A stretch of DNA of 64,000 bases from Pseudomonas putida (GCF_004357765.1 NZ_SMTE01000001.1:490740-554739), one strand, 5' to 3'; shown: positions 52,501 through 62,352, counted from the stretch's first letter. Made by a program: numbers and translations. The notes: generated from the sequence alone by a model not told the origin.

Positions 52501-53033
52501 TTCCTGCCCTCTTCCTCCTGCTTCATCGCCTGCTCCTCCTTGTCCTGCCCCTCCACCTTCTCGACCAGCAACGGCATCGTCCCAAGCACCAGCAGCGCCA
52601 TGACCGTGCTGACCAGGGCCGTGGCCTCACGCCCCATACCTGCCGCCGTGCCGATGGCCGCCGTCATCCACAATCCCGCCGCTGTGGTCAGCCCCTTGAC
52701 GTGGCTGGTGTCCCGTCCGTTGCCCTTGAGGATGGTACCGGCGCCAAGAAAACCGATGCCGGCGACGATGCCCTGGATGACCCGGCTCATTGCCTGCTCG
52801 TCGGCGCCGGCCATGCTCGGTGCCAACACGAACAAAGCAGCCCCCAGGGACACCAGCATATGAGTGCGCACGCCCGCCGACTTGCCTCGGTGTTCACGCT
52901 CGAACCCCAGCACCGCACCGAGCAGCGCGGCCATCAGAAGGCGCACCAATATCCGCGTCACTTCGTGCAGATCGGTGACATCGGCGAATTCGGCCGCGAC
53001 GGCCTGCCGGATCGAATCCCACCATGGGTCCAT
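52494..53033 (-). CDS. MgtC/SapB-family membrane protein
   Basis: The 179-residue protein has four to five membrane segments and the MgtC signature (LLMAALLGAVLGFEREHRGK, VRTHMLVSLGAALFVL, IVAGIGFLGAGTILKG, GLTTAAGLWMTAAIG). It lacks the long soluble C-terminal domain of Salmonella MgtC and so belongs to the short SapB-like type, with a charged tail. The start at 53033 has GAGGG nine bases upstream. Function of short members is unclear; the link to Mg is by family only. Confidence 0.85.
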   Translation of the reverse strand: MDPWWDSIRQAVAAEFADVTDLHEVTRILVRLLMAALLGAVLGFEREHRGKSAGVRTHMLVSLGAALFVLAPSMAGADEQAMSRVIQGIVAGIGFLGAGTILKGNGRDTSHVKGLTTAAGLWMTAAIGTAAGMGREATALVSTVMALLVLGTMPLLVEKVEGQDKEEQAMKQEEEGRKH

Positions 53034-53185
53034 CAGCGCACCCTCGCTACGTCGGTCTGTTGTCGGTAAGCGGTTGACCATGGCCCAGAGAAATCTGTTC
53101 CCCCGCAGTGGGCGGCAGCGAATAAATGCAGCATCCACCTCGAAACCACGGTCTGAATGATTGTCCGCCCCAGGAGGCCACAGCC

Positions 53186-53419
53186 ATGCCCATCGAAATC
53201 AACGAACACCACTGCACCCTGATTGGCGACCGACTGCGTATCGAGGGTAAAGGGAGTGAGATCGAGATCTTCACCGATGAGCGCCTGCGCATGTCGGTGG
53301 CAGTGCTCGCCGGTGAACGAATACCGATCACCGAAGCCGAAGCCGATGCATTGACCGTCGCGGGAGCGCGGGACAGCCGCAGGCATCTCAAAGCCAGTAC
53401 CCCCGGCTCGGTCATCTGA
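53186..53419 (+). CDS. DUF3203-like small protein
   Basis: The 77-residue soluble protein (MPIEINEHHCTLIGDRLRIE, DERLRMSVAVLAGERIPITE) matches a small Pseudomonas family I know as DUF3203, of unknown function. AGGAGG seven bases before the ATG supports real translation. It is divergent from the mgtC-like gene and 83 bp upstream of the MocR gene. Confidence 0.7.
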   Translation: MPIEINEHHCTLIGDRLRIEGKGSEIEIFTDERLRMSVAVLAGERIPITEAEADALTVAGARDSRRHLKASTPGSVI

Positions 53420-53502
53420 TATGGTTGAAAACGGCTAACCTGCTTCTGTATTGCAAACAGTTCCGGCGCCATACTGGGTCTCACCTTGGCCAGCAGACCC
53501 GT

Positions 53503-54912
53503 ATGAAACGCTACGAACAATTTGCCGACGACATCGCTGAACTGATCCGCTCCGGGGTGCTTGGCCCTGGCCAGCGCCTGCCGTCGGTTCGCTACGCCAG
53601 CCAGACCCACCGGATCAGCCCCTCCACGGTATTCCAGGCTTACTATCTGCTGGAGCGCCGGGGGCTCATCCGCGCTCGACCGCGATCAGGCTACTTCGTC
53701 AACGCCCATACGCCGCGCTCCTTCTGCGAGCCACAGCTCGAGCCAGCGCTCAGCGAGTCGACGGAGGTGGATGTCAGTGCCTTGGTCTTTTCGATACTCG
53801 AATCGATCAAGGACCCCGGCACCGTCCCCTTCGGCTCGGCATTCCCGAGTCCGCAGCTGTTCCCCCTGCAGCGCCTGTCGCGCTCGCTGGCCAGCGCCAG
53901 CCGTGCCATGGATCCGCGCATGGTGGTCACCGACCTGTCGCCAGGCAACCCGCAGCTGCGACGACAGATTGCCCTGCGCTATATGGTCGGCGGGCTGATG
54001 CTACCGATGGAGGAACTGCTGATCACCAATGGCGCCCTGGAGGCATTGAACCTGTGTGTGCAGGCTGTGACCGAGCCCGGCGACCTGGTGGCCATCGAAG
54101 CACCTGCCTTCTATGCCTGCCTGCAGATATTGGAGCGTCTGAAACTCAAGGCCGTGGAAATTCCCGTGCACCCGCGCGAAGGCATGGACCTCGGGGCACT
54201 GGCACAAACCCTGGAGAAGCACCCGATCAAGGCGGTCTGGTGCATGACCAATTTTCAGAACCCGATAGGTGCCAGCATGCCGGAAGCGAAAAAGCAGGCG
54301 CTGGTGGAATTGATCACGCGGCATCAGGTGCCACTGATCGAGGACGATGTCTACGCCGAACTCTATTACGCTCAACAGGCCCCAAAACCGGCCAAGGCAT
54401 TCGATACCCAAGGCCTGGTGATGCACTGCGGCTCTTTTGCCAAAAGCCTCGCACCAGGTTACCGAGTCGGTTGGGTGGCTGCCGGACGCTTCGCGCGCAA
54501 GGTCGAACGGCTCAAGTTGATGACTTCGCTGTGCGCCTCGATGCCCGCTCAGGCGGCCATAGCCGACTACCTGCAGCACGGTGGCTACGATCGTCACCTG
54601 CGCAAGCTGCGCTATGCGCTGGAAGGCCAGCAGGCCAACATGCTCGCGGCCATCACCCGTTATTTCCCTGCGCAAACCAGGGTCAGCCAACCGTCCGGCG
54701 GCTACTTCATGTGGCTCGAGCTGCCTGAACGAGTGGACGCGCTCAAATTGTTCCAGCTCGCGCTCGCCCAGGGCATCAGCATCGCCCCGGGACCGATCTT
54801 TTCCCCAAGCCGACGTTTCGACAATTGCATCCGCCTGAATTACGGAAGTCCTTGGGGCACTAGCATCGAGAACGCCATGGAGACGCTGGGGCGCATCATC
54901 CGATCGTTCTAA
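53503..54912 (+). CDS. MocR-family GntR/aminotransferase-like regulator
   Basis: The 469-residue protein joins an N-terminal GntR winged helix (YEQFADDIAELIRSGVLGPG, RISPSTVFQAYYLLERRGLI) to a fold-type I aminotransferase-like domain. The PLP-binding region GSFAKSLAPGYRVGW with its lysine, NFQNPIGASMP and the Asp of EDDVYAELYY are present. MocR proteins use PLP or an amino-acid adduct as effector. Start at 53503 gives the usual family length. Two overlapping palindromes cover its stop codon. Confidence 0.85.
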   Translation: MKRYEQFADDIAELIRSGVLGPGQRLPSVRYASQTHRISPSTVFQAYYLLERRGLIRARPRSGYFVNAHTPRSFCEPQLEPALSESTEVDVSALVFSILESIKDPGTVPFGSAFPSPQLFPLQRLSRSLASASRAMDPRMVVTDLSPGNPQLRRQIALRYMVGGLMLPMEELLITNGALEALNLCVQAVTEPGDLVAIEAPAFYACLQILERLKLKAVEIPVHPREGMDLGALAQTLEKHPIKAVWCMTNFQNPIGASMPEAKKQALVELITRHQVPLIEDDVYAELYYAQQAPKPAKAFDTQGLVMHCGSFAKSLAPGYRVGWVAAGRFARKVERLKLMTSLCASMPAQAAIADYLQHGGYDRHLRKLRYALEGQQANMLAAITRYFPAQTRVSQPSGGYFMWLELPERVDALKLFQLALAQGISIAPGPIFSPSRRFDNCIRLNYGSPWGTSIENAMETLGRIIRSF

Positions 54913-54929
54913 CGATCGCGAATCGTTAG
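54902..54929. repeat. Two overlapping inverted repeats at the MocR stop codon
   Basis: GATCGTT-CT-AACGATC (54902-54917) and CTAACGAT-CGCGA-ATCGTTAG (54909-54929) share the middle AACGAT segment, so only one hairpin can form at a time. The stop codon TAA at 54910-54912 lies in the overlap. It could be a terminator, an operator or an mRNA switch. Confidence 0.5.
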
Positions 54930-54984
54930 TGTTCAGCCGACGGACCCGCTAAAGTCAGTGCTGGGTCCCCAGTCGAGCACGCTC

Positions 54985-57048
54985 ATGTCATCCCGCCGAC
55001 ACCTTTCTCCAAAACGGCAGATCGCGCAGCTGCGGCGCAGCAACGCTCAGTTGCAGGCTTGTCTGGCGTTGCATCGGCAGAATGACCAGTCGTTCTATCG
55101 CTCCCTGTTCGAAACCATGGACGAGGGCTTTGGCATCCTCGAGCTGCTCGACGGTCCGCACGGCCCGCTCAGCGATTACATACATGTGCTGACCAACGCG
55201 GCCTATACCAGGCATGCAGGCAGCTGCGAAGTAATCGGCAAATCCGTACGTGAGTTGATCCCTGACGAAGCCCACTTGTGGGTAGCGCGGTTCCGTGAAG
55301 TGTGGCGAACGGGCGAACCGTCCCACTTCGAACAAACGCTGATCGCCACCGGCCACGTCCTCTCGGTCACCAGCTTTCGCATCGAGCCGGCGGCTCGGCG
55401 GCAGGTGGCGGTGCTGTTCAGGGATGTCACCGAGCGGAGCAAGGCCGAACAGTTGCTGCAGCAGATCAAGAAGGATCTGGAACAACGCGTCCACATCGCG
55501 ATGTCGGAGCGACAGTTGTTCGCTCAACTCGTCGATCACAGCGCGGCCAATGTCCATGTGTTGGATACCGAGCTGCGATGGCTGGCGATCAATCGTCAGG
55601 CCAAGCACGACTTTCATCACCTGTACGGCATCACCCCCAACGTGGGCGATGAACTGCCGAAGCTGCTGCCAGCCAACCAGCACGACAGCGTCATTGCGCT
55701 GACGCTTTGGCAGCGAGCGTTGGCTGGCGAGCAGTTCACCGTGACCGAGAGGTTTGGCCAGGGCGCTACACAGCGCCATTATGAGCTGCGCTTCGACTGC
55801 ATTCGTGGCGACGACGGCAACGTCACTGCAGCGTTCGTCTTCGCCTACGACATCAGTGAGTGGGTCAACGATCAACAGCGTTTGCAGCAAGCCGAGCAGG
55901 CTCTGTACCAAGCACGGAAAATGGAAGCCGTGGGCCAACTCACCGGTGGCATCGCCCATGACTTCAACAACCTTCTCGGCAGTATCCTTGGCGCTCAGGA
56001 GGTCATGCAGCAGCGGTTGCAGCAGCAGCGATTCGGCGAGCTTGCCCCCCTTCTCGCCGTCAGCAATCGCTCGGCAGAGCGCGCATCGACCATGGTCCAT
56101 CGCTTGCTGGCCTTCTCCCGCAAGCAAACCCTGCAACCGCAGCCGACCGATGTACGTCGCCTGGTCGATGAAATGCAATACCTGATACATGGCAGCCTGA
56201 GACCGGACCTGACGCTAAGCTGCCATTTCGCTGAAACACTATGGCCTACGTTCGTCGACCCACCCCAGCTGGAAAGCGCGCTGCTCAACCTCTGCCTCAA
56301 TGCCCGCGATGCCCTGCAAGATGGCGGCACCATCCGTATTCATGGCGCTAACGTTTCGCTCGACACCCAACTCGCCAGCGAACTGGGCCTGGTCGCAGGC
56401 GACTTCATCTGTATTGGCGTCGAGGACAACGGTCTGGGCATGTCGACCCAGGTACTGGAGCGTGCCATAGAGCCGTTCTTCACCACCAAGCCGCTAGGCC
56501 AGGGAACGGGGCTCGGTTTGTCGATGGTGTACGGTTTCGCGCGCCAATCAGAGGGGCAGCTATGCATTGAATCCGAACTTGGCGTGGGCACCCATGTTCG
56601 CCTCTACCTACCCCGTCACCGAGCAGACGTGAGGCGTGTCGAAAAACCACCGCACATTGCACCGAAGCCCGACGCAGGGTCTGTGCGGGTCGCTTTGCTG
56701 GCATACGACATGGCGATGCGCCAAGTGATCGGAGAGGTCGTGGCGGACCTGGGGTATCCAGTTCAGGCGTTGGACTCCTGGCGTGCGGCGATCGACGTCT
56801 GCGGCCAGCTGCCCCATCCCCAATTGCTGATCATCGATACAGAGTTGCCCGATGGGCTCAAGGGTCGGCAGGTGGCCGAGCAGGCCATGGCCCTGCGCGC
56901 GGACCTGAAGGTGCTGTTCATCACCGGTTACGATGAGCGCGCGGCATTGGGCACCGGGCAGCCCTTGCCCAACTCGGCAGTCCTGCGCAAGCCATTCAAC
57001 CTGGAACAGCTGGCCACGTGCGTGAGCAAGCTGCTGCGCCACGAGTAG
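54985..57048 (+). CDS. PAS-containing hybrid sensor histidine kinase
   Basis: The 687-residue cytoplasmic protein has an N-terminal coiled coil, two PAS-like domains (about 30-150 and 185-305), an H box in [14 protein letters not shown], an ATPase domain ([38 protein letters not shown]) and a C-terminal receiver ([20 protein letters not shown]). No membrane segment is seen. The receiver has the phospho-Asp and Lys, but its first strand ([10 protein letters not shown]) offers one acid where two are usual. No response regulator gene adjoins it. The start could be the GTG at 54958. Confidence 0.82.
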   Translation: MSSRRHLSPKRQIAQLRRSNAQLQACLALHRQNDQSFYRSLFETMDEGFGILELLDGPHGPLSDYIHVLTNAAYTRHAGSCEVIGKSVRELIPDEAHLWVARFREVWRTGEPSHFEQTLIATGHVLSVTSFRIEPAARRQVAVLFRDVTERSKAEQLLQQIKKDLEQRVHIAMSERQLFAQLVDHSAANVHVLDTELRWLAINRQAKHDFHHLYGITPNVGDELPKLLPANQHDSVIALTLWQRALAGEQFTVTERFGQGATQRHYELRFDCIRGDDGNVTAAFVFAYDISEWVNDQQRLQQAEQALYQARKMEAVGQLTGGIAHDFNNLLGSILGAQEVMQQRLQQQRFGELAPLLAVSNRSAERASTMVHRLLAFSRKQTLQPQPTDVRRLVDEMQYLIHGSLRPDLTLSCHFAETLWPTFVDPPQLESALLNLCLNARDALQDGGTIRIHGANVSLDTQLASELGLVAGDFICIGVEDNGLGMSTQVLERAIEPFFTTKPLGQGTGLGLSMVYGFARQSEGQLCIESELGVGTHVRLYLPRHRADVRRVEKPPHIAPKPDAGSVRVALLAYDMAMRQVIGEVVADLGYPVQALDSWRAAIDVCGQLPHPQLLIIDTELPDGLKGRQVAEQAMALRADLKVLFITGYDERAALGTGQPLPNSAVLRKPFNLEQLATCVSKLLRHE

Positions 57049-57055
57049 CGCGCCG

Positions 57056-57802
57056 CTAGCGCCCTCCGCCGAGGTCGATGAAGCTGCCTGTGCAATAGGA
57101 AGCCTTGTCCGACAGCAGCCAGAGAATGGCCTCAGCCACCTCTTCCGGCTGGCCGCCGCGGCCCATGGGCAAGCCTGTTTCGAGCTTGGATACGCGGTCG
57201 GCGTCACCGGACAATGCATGGAACCCGGTGTGAATATAGCCGGGGCGCACACCATTGACCCGGACGCCCTCGCCGGCCACTTCCTTGGCCAGCCCGAGCG
57301 TGAAGGTGTCCAATGCACCTTTGGAAGCGGCGTAGTCGACATATTCATTGGGCGACCCGAGACGGGCGGCTACCGACGAGACGTTGACGATGCCGCCACC
57401 TTGCCCGCCGTGGCGACGGGACATGCGCAGCAACGCATGCTTGGCGCAGAGCATCGGGCCCACGACATTGGTCTTCATGATCTTGAGCAGTCGGAATTCG
57501 GACATGTCCTCGACTTTGCTCTGTTGGCCGATGGTGCCGGCATTGTTGACCAGCGCGGTGATAGGTCCCAGCTCGTGGTCGACGCGCTGGAACAGCTGGA
57601 TCACCTCGTCCTCGACGCTGGCATCGGCACGCACTGCGATGGCTTCGGCGCCGAGCGTACGGATTTGGGTGAGGATGCGCTCCGCGGCTCGGTCGTCGGT
57701 GTGGTAGTTGATGCACACCCGGTAGCCCTGGCGAGCGGCCAGCAACGCAGTGGCCGCGCCGATGCCGCGGCTGCCTCCGGTGATGATGATGACTTTCTCC
57801 AT
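57056..57802 (-). CDS. SDR-family oxidoreductase
   Basis: The 248-residue protein has TGGSRGIGAATALLAARQG, NNAGTIG, the catalytic SSVAARLGSPNEYVDYAASKG (Ser-Tyr-Lys) and RPGYIHTGFHA. It resembles glucose 1-dehydrogenase/FabG-like SDRs; the substrate is not evident. The start at 57802 fits the family length; 57814 is an alternative. It converges on the hybrid kinase with 7 bp between stops. Confidence 0.85.
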   Translation of the reverse strand: MEKVIIITGGSRGIGAATALLAARQGYRVCINYHTDDRAAERILTQIRTLGAEAIAVRADASVEDEVIQLFQRVDHELGPITALVNNAGTIGQQSKVEDMSEFRLLKIMKTNVVGPMLCAKHALLRMSRRHGGQGGGIVNVSSVAARLGSPNEYVDYAASKGALDTFTLGLAKEVAGEGVRVNGVRPGYIHTGFHALSGDADRVSKLETGLPMGRGGQPEEVAEAILWLLSDKASYCTGSFIDLGGGR

Positions 57803-57905
57803 AGATCTGCCCATCGTTGGTAACGGGTCCTCGACAATAGGGGAAAAGCCGGTTTGTGGGAATCTGAGAATCTGGGGTACAGCATTTGTTCGCCCAACCC
57901 CACCC

Positions 57906-59441
57906 TCAATGCCCAGCCGACCCCGCCGCAGCCTTGGCAGTGAACGGCGGCTTGGCAAACCACACCAACAAGATCAACCCCGCGAACACCCAAGTCATCA
58001 GGGTGAAATAGTCGACCGTCGACATCATGTATGCCTGGCCGTTGAGGATCTGCTCCAAGCGCGCATATCCCTGCTCCCCCGCACCACCTAGTTGCTCAAG
58101 GGTGTGCCGGGTCGCCGGATCGAAGGTACTGATGTGTTCGCTCAGATAGGCATGATGCTGTTCCGCCCGACGAATCCAGATCCAAGTGGTCAACGACGCC
58201 GCAAAGCTGCCACCCAGCGTGCGCAAGAAAGTCGCCAACCCGGAGCCATCGGCAATCTGATGCGGCGGCAGGTCGGACAGCAGAATGCTCAGCGTCGGCA
58301 TGAAGAACAACGCCACACCGATACCCATGAACAACTGCACCAGGGCTATGTGCTGGAAGTCCACCTCACTGGTGAACCCAGCCCGCATGAAGCAACTGCC
58401 ACCGATGGCCAGGAATGCCAGCCCCGCCAGCACCCGAAGATCGAAGCGGTGCGCATACTTACCCACGAACGGCGACATGATCACCGGCAATAAGCCAATA
58501 GGCGCCACCGCCAGCCCCGCCCAAGTCGCCGTATACCCCATCTGCGTCTGCAACCACTGCGGCAAGATCAGATTGATGCCGAAGAAGCCGGCATAGCCAC
58601 CGACCAGCACCAGGGTACCGATCCGAAAATTGCGGTGTACGAACAGCCGCAGATTCACCACCGGGTGCCGGTCGGTCAGCTCCCAGATGATGAAGATCGT
58701 CAGGAATACCACCGAGATGAGGGTGCCGATGATGATGAACGTCGATTCGAACCAATCCAGATCATTGCCCTTGTCCAGCACTACCTGCAACGCTCCGACC
58801 CCGATGATCAACGTCAGCAGGCCGATGTAATCCATGGGCTGGCGGCTGGTGACCACCGGACGCGTGCGCATCTGCTGGCGCACCACGGCAGCGGCGAACA
58901 GGCCGATCGGTACGTTGATGAAGAAGATCCATGGCCAGCTGTAGCTGTCGGTGATCCAGCCGCCCAAGATCGGCCCGGCAATCGGCGCCACCACCGTGAC
59001 CATCGCCAGCAACGCCAAGGCCATACCGCGCTTGGCCGGCGGGTACACGGCAATCAGCAGGGTCTGGGTCATCGGGTACAACGGCCCGGCCACGACACCC
59101 TGTAGCACCCGGAAGCCAACCAGCTCCGGCATCGACTGGGCGATACCGCACAGGAACGATGCCAGCACGAACAGGAGGGTGGCCCAAATGAACAGCTTGA
59201 CCTCGCCGAAGCGTCGGCTCAACCAACCGGTGAGCGGCAACGCAATGGCGTTGCTCACCGCGAACGAAGTGATCACCCAGGTGCCCTGCTCATAACTCAC
59301 GCCCAGGTTCCCGGAAATGGTCGGCAGGGCCACGTTGGCAATGGTCGTGTCCAGCACCTGCATGAACGTTGCCAGAGACAGACCGATGGTCGTCAACAAC
59401 AGACTCGGCGGGGTGAACTGCGCAGGCGCTTCCTTGCTCAT
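57906..59441 (-). CDS. emrB: DHA2-family drug efflux permease (EmrB-like)
   Basis: The 511-residue protein has 14 membrane segments and DHA2 motifs (FMQVLDTTIANVALPTISGN, GWLSRRFGEVKLF, RVLQGVVAGPLYPMTQTLLI, APIAGPILGGWITD). It works with the adaptor encoded just upstream, whose stop overlaps its start by four bases. Export of hydrophobic or phenolic compounds is typical for such EmrAB systems. No outer-membrane TolC partner is encoded here. Confidence 0.88.
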   Translation of the reverse strand: MSKEAPAQFTPPSLLLTTIGLSLATFMQVLDTTIANVALPTISGNLGVSYEQGTWVITSFAVSNAIALPLTGWLSRRFGEVKLFIWATLLFVLASFLCGIAQSMPELVGFRVLQGVVAGPLYPMTQTLLIAVYPPAKRGMALALLAMVTVVAPIAGPILGGWITDSYSWPWIFFINVPIGLFAAAVVRQQMRTRPVVTSRQPMDYIGLLTLIIGVGALQVVLDKGNDLDWFESTFIIIGTLISVVFLTIFIIWELTDRHPVVNLRLFVHRNFRIGTLVLVGGYAGFFGINLILPQWLQTQMGYTATWAGLAVAPIGLLPVIMSPFVGKYAHRFDLRVLAGLAFLAIGGSCFMRAGFTSEVDFQHIALVQLFMGIGVALFFMPTLSILLSDLPPHQIADGSGLATFLRTLGGSFAASLTTWIWIRRAEQHHAYLSEHISTFDPATRHTLEQLGGAGEQGYARLEQILNGQAYMMSTVDYFTLMTWVFAGLILLVWFAKPPFTAKAAAGSAGH

Positions 59442-60628
59442 CGCTGGGCCGTCTTGCCGGCGGCGCTGTTCATGTGGATCAGCCGGGCGATCAGCTCATC
59501 GGCTTCGGCCAACTGGTGGTCGTAGACCTGGGTGGTGAAGCTGGCCTGCTGCGGCGGTTGCTGCGCCAGGGTCGGGCCGCTCTGGTCGTGCAGGTCGACT
59601 TCGGTCACGGTCGACAGGCCAATGCGCAGGGGATGGTCCTTGAGCTGATCGGGATTGATGTGGATACGCACCGGTACGCGCTGAACGATCTTGATCCAGT
59701 TACCGGTGGCATTCTGCGCAGGCAACAATGCAAAGGCACTGCCGGTACCGGCTCCCAGACTATCGACGGTACCGCTGTATTTGACATCGCTGCCGTACAG
59801 GTCGGCAGTGATTTCCACCGGCTGACCGATACGCATGTCGCGCAGTTGGGTTTCCTTGAAGTTGGCGTCGATCCACACCTGGTCCAACGGGATCACCGCC
59901 ATGGTCGCGGTGCCAGGCTGCAGGCGCTGGCCGAGCTGCACGGTGCGCTTGGCCACGTAGCCGGTGACCGGTGCCACCAGGGTGGTACGGGCGTTGTCGA
60001 GGAACGCCTGGCGCAGCTGGGCAGCGGCCGCCATGACCTCGGGGTGCGAGGAAACCTGCGTATCGTCCACCAAGGCGCTGCTGGTCTTGAGCTCCTGACG
60101 GGCGCTGTTGACGGCGGCTTGGGCGACGGCGAGGTCATCACGGGCGTGGGAAATTTCTTCCGCAGCGATAGCGCCGCTGTCGGCCAGAACCTTACGCCGA
60201 TTGTAGTTCTGCCGCGCCTTTTGCAATTCGGCCTGACGCGTCTGCAATTGCGCCTTGAGCGCGTCGACGTTGCTGTACAGCCCGCGCACCTGGCGCACGG
60301 TGCGCGCCAGGTTGGCCTCGGCAGCCTGCAATGCCACTTCGCTGTCGGCAGGGTCGAACTGCAGAAGCACCTGCCCTGCATGCACCAGGTCGCCATCATC
60401 GGCACCGATGCTGGTCACGGTGCCGGTCACCAGGGGGGTGATCTCCACCACGTTGCCGTTGACATATGCGTCATCGGTGCTGACCTGCCAGCGACCGACC
60501 AGCGCGTACCAGGCCCAGGTACAGGCCCCAGCAACAATGAGTAACAGCAGCAGACCCAGCAACCAGGCCTTGCGCTTGCGTGGCGAGCCCTGTTCGGCAG
60601 GGTTCGGGGTGTCAGTGGAAGTGGCCAT
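59438..60628 (-). CDS. emrA: HlyD/EmrA-family membrane fusion protein
   Basis: The 396-residue protein has one N-terminal membrane anchor (WLLGLLLLLIVAGACTWAWY), a lipoyl half motif (VSTDDAYVNGNVVEITPLVT), a long coiled coil (about 90-200) and a second barrel/lipoyl part (APVTGYVAKRTVQLGQRLQPG). It links the EmrB permease to an outer-membrane channel. It lies 30 bp after the MarR gene and overlaps emrB by four bases, so the three form one operon. Confidence 0.88.
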   Translation of the reverse strand: MATSTDTPNPAEQGSPRKRKAWLLGLLLLLIVAGACTWAWYALVGRWQVSTDDAYVNGNVVEITPLVTGTVTSIGADDGDLVHAGQVLLQFDPADSEVALQAAEANLARTVRQVRGLYSNVDALKAQLQTRQAELQKARQNYNRRKVLADSGAIAAEEISHARDDLAVAQAAVNSARQELKTSSALVDDTQVSSHPEVMAAAAQLRQAFLDNARTTLVAPVTGYVAKRTVQLGQRLQPGTATMAVIPLDQVWIDANFKETQLRDMRIGQPVEITADLYGSDVKYSGTVDSLGAGTGSAFALLPAQNATGNWIKIVQRVPVRIHINPDQLKDHPLRIGLSTVTEVDLHDQSGPTLAQQPPQQASFTTQVYDHQLAEADELIARLIHMNSAAGKTAQR

Positions 60629-60658
60629 GATAATACCTTGGCTAGTACGTAACAGGGT

Positions 60659-61132
60659 TCAACGATCGCCGAAACGGCGGATCATCAGCGGGTCGCCAGC
60701 ATTCATCAGCAGTTTGGCCAGCAAGCTTTCGAGGGTGGCGAGTTCCTCGGGTTGCAGCACGCCGACCAGCTCGTTCATTGCCGCAGCGCCCACTTCAGGC
60801 AAGCGGTTGGCCACGCGTTGGCCTTCGCTGGTCAACGCCAGACGCACCTGGCGGCGGTCCAGGGCGCAGCGATTGCGCTCGACCAGGCCCTTCTGCACCA
60901 AGCGGTCGAGCATGCGTGTCATCGAACCGCTGTCCAGCCCCAGATAGCGGCACAGCTCGGCCGGGGTATCCACCTGATATTGGGTGACGATGATCAACAC
61001 CTTGAACTGGGCCGCGGTGATGCCTTCGGACTCCAGATGCGAGTCAAGGATGCGGTCCTTCAGCAGCGCCGCACGTCCCAGCAAGATGCCGATGGCACAG
61101 GTCTCGAAATTTTCCGGGGTGAAATGAGGCAT
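60659..61132 (-). CDS. MarR-family repressor of the efflux operon
   Basis: The 157-residue protein has a MarR winged helix (TAAQFKVLIIVTQYQVDTPA, LCRYLGLDSGSMTRMLDRLV, wing RCALDRRQVRLALT). It is the first gene of the emr operon, and a 14-bp palindrome sits inside its promoter, so it most likely represses itself and the pump until a ligand binds. I use the ATG at 61132; a TTG at 61150 is in frame. Confidence 0.85.
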   Translation of the reverse strand: MPHFTPENFETCAIGILLGRAALLKDRILDSHLESEGITAAQFKVLIIVTQYQVDTPAELCRYLGLDSGSMTRMLDRLVQKGLVERNRCALDRRQVRLALTSEGQRVANRLPEVGAAAMNELVGVLQPEELATLESLLAKLLMNAGDPLMIRRFGDR

Positions 61133-61160
61133 AGCGAATGACTCGGACAATTGTATGCAA

Positions 61161-61188
61161 ATATTACTGCCTAGGCAGTCAATGTCAA
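61161..61188 (-). promoter_or_regulatory. Promoter of the efflux operon with embedded MarR operator
   Basis: On the minus strand, TTGACA (61183-61188) and TAATAT (61161-61166) are 16 bp apart, a good sigma-70 promoter. The perfect palindrome ACTGCCTAGGCAGT (61166-61179) fills the spacer and would block RNA polymerase when the repressor is bound. Confidence 0.75.
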
Positions 61189-61340
61189 AGCCTTGATTAG
61201 CAAGCTATCAAATACAGTCATTTCGGGATCGGAATCACTCGCAATTCCGACGAAAAAACACACAACTGATAGTCATTCGCCATTACAGCGTTTATCGATG
61301 GCCGGTTGCGAGGGTAGAATGCGCAAAACCCGGAGCCGCA

Positions 61341-62345
61341 ATGAACCAAGACCGCCTCGACCCCAGCCCCGATGATGACCTGACCGATGCTGCCGCCCAC
61401 TGGTGCATGCGCTTGCATGCCGATGACTGCACAGCAGCCGAGCGGGAGGCATTTTCGCGCTGGATAGCAGCGGATTCCCGGCGCCGGGAAGAATACGAAG
61501 CGATGCTGGAGATCTGGTACACCGCCGATTTCCTGCCTCGCACGGCGACGGTGGTCGACTTCAACCCGCTGGCCGCGGCCAAGGCACCACGCAACTGGCG
61601 CCCGTTGGCCTCGGCTGCAGTGGTCGCGCTGGTCGCACTGCCCCTGCTCGGCTGGTTGGGCTGGGAGCAAGGTTGGCTGCCCAACCATTACCAGCACTTC
61701 GAAGCCGGCGATCAGATGCAGACCGTGCAATTGAGCGATGGCAGCACCGTCGAGCTTAATCTGCACACCGAATTGACCTTCCTCAACTACAAGGATCAGC
61801 GCCACGTGACCTTGGACCACGGCGAGGCGTTCTTCAAGGTCGCGCACGACAGCACCCACCCGTTCATCGTCCACGCAGGCGCGGGCCAGACCCAGGTCAC
61901 CGGCACTCAGTTCAACGTCTGGAAATACCAGGACCAGGTCAAGGTCACACTGGTCGAAGGCTCCGTGCTGGTCAGCAGCAACGGCAACGGTGCGGGTTAC
62001 CATCTGAGCCCGGGCATGCAGGCTCACTACCAGGCGGGCGACTTCGAGCCGCAATTGGCCCAGAGTGACGATTACGGCAACAACCTGGCCTGGCGCAGCG
62101 GCAAGCTGATCCTCGACAACCTCCCGCTCGATCAGGCCCTGCCGGTCATCAATCGCTACCTGGAGTCGCCATTGCGCCTGGCCGACCAAGCCACCGGCCG
62201 GGTTCGTATCAGCGGCATCTACAACACTCGAGAAGTGAGCCGACTGGTGGATAACCTGCCCAAGGTATTGCCGGTCTACCTGACCCGCAGCAAGGACGGC
62301 AGCACCGTCCTCAACAGCATCTCCCCACCGCCGAACAAAGGCTGA
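61341..62345 (+). CDS. FecR-family anti-sigma / signal-transducing protein, orphan
   Basis: The 334-residue protein has a cytoplasmic FecR N-terminal domain (AAAHWCMRLHADDCTAAERE, FSRWIAADSRRREEYEAM), one membrane segment (ASAAVVALVALPLLGWLG) and a periplasmic FecR domain (VQLSDGSTVELNLHTELTF, HGEAFFKVAHD). FecR proteins relay a signal from a TonB receptor to an ECF sigma factor encoded beside them. Neither partner is present here: upstream is the divergent MarR gene and downstream a convergent antiporter. GGAG precedes the ATG. Confidence 0.85.
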   Translation: MNQDRLDPSPDDDLTDAAAHWCMRLHADDCTAAEREAFSRWIAADSRRREEYEAMLEIWYTADFLPRTATVVDFNPLAAAKAPRNWRPLASAAVVALVALPLLGWLGWEQGWLPNHYQHFEAGDQMQTVQLSDGSTVELNLHTELTFLNYKDQRHVTLDHGEAFFKVAHDSTHPFIVHAGAGQTQVTGTQFNVWKYQDQVKVTLVEGSVLVSSNGNGAGYHLSPGMQAHYQAGDFEPQLAQSDDYGNNLAWRSGKLILDNLPLDQALPVINRYLESPLRLADQATGRVRISGIYNTREVSRLVDNLPKVLPVYLTRSKDGSTVLNSISPPPNKG

Positions 62346-62352
62346 CCCTGCG

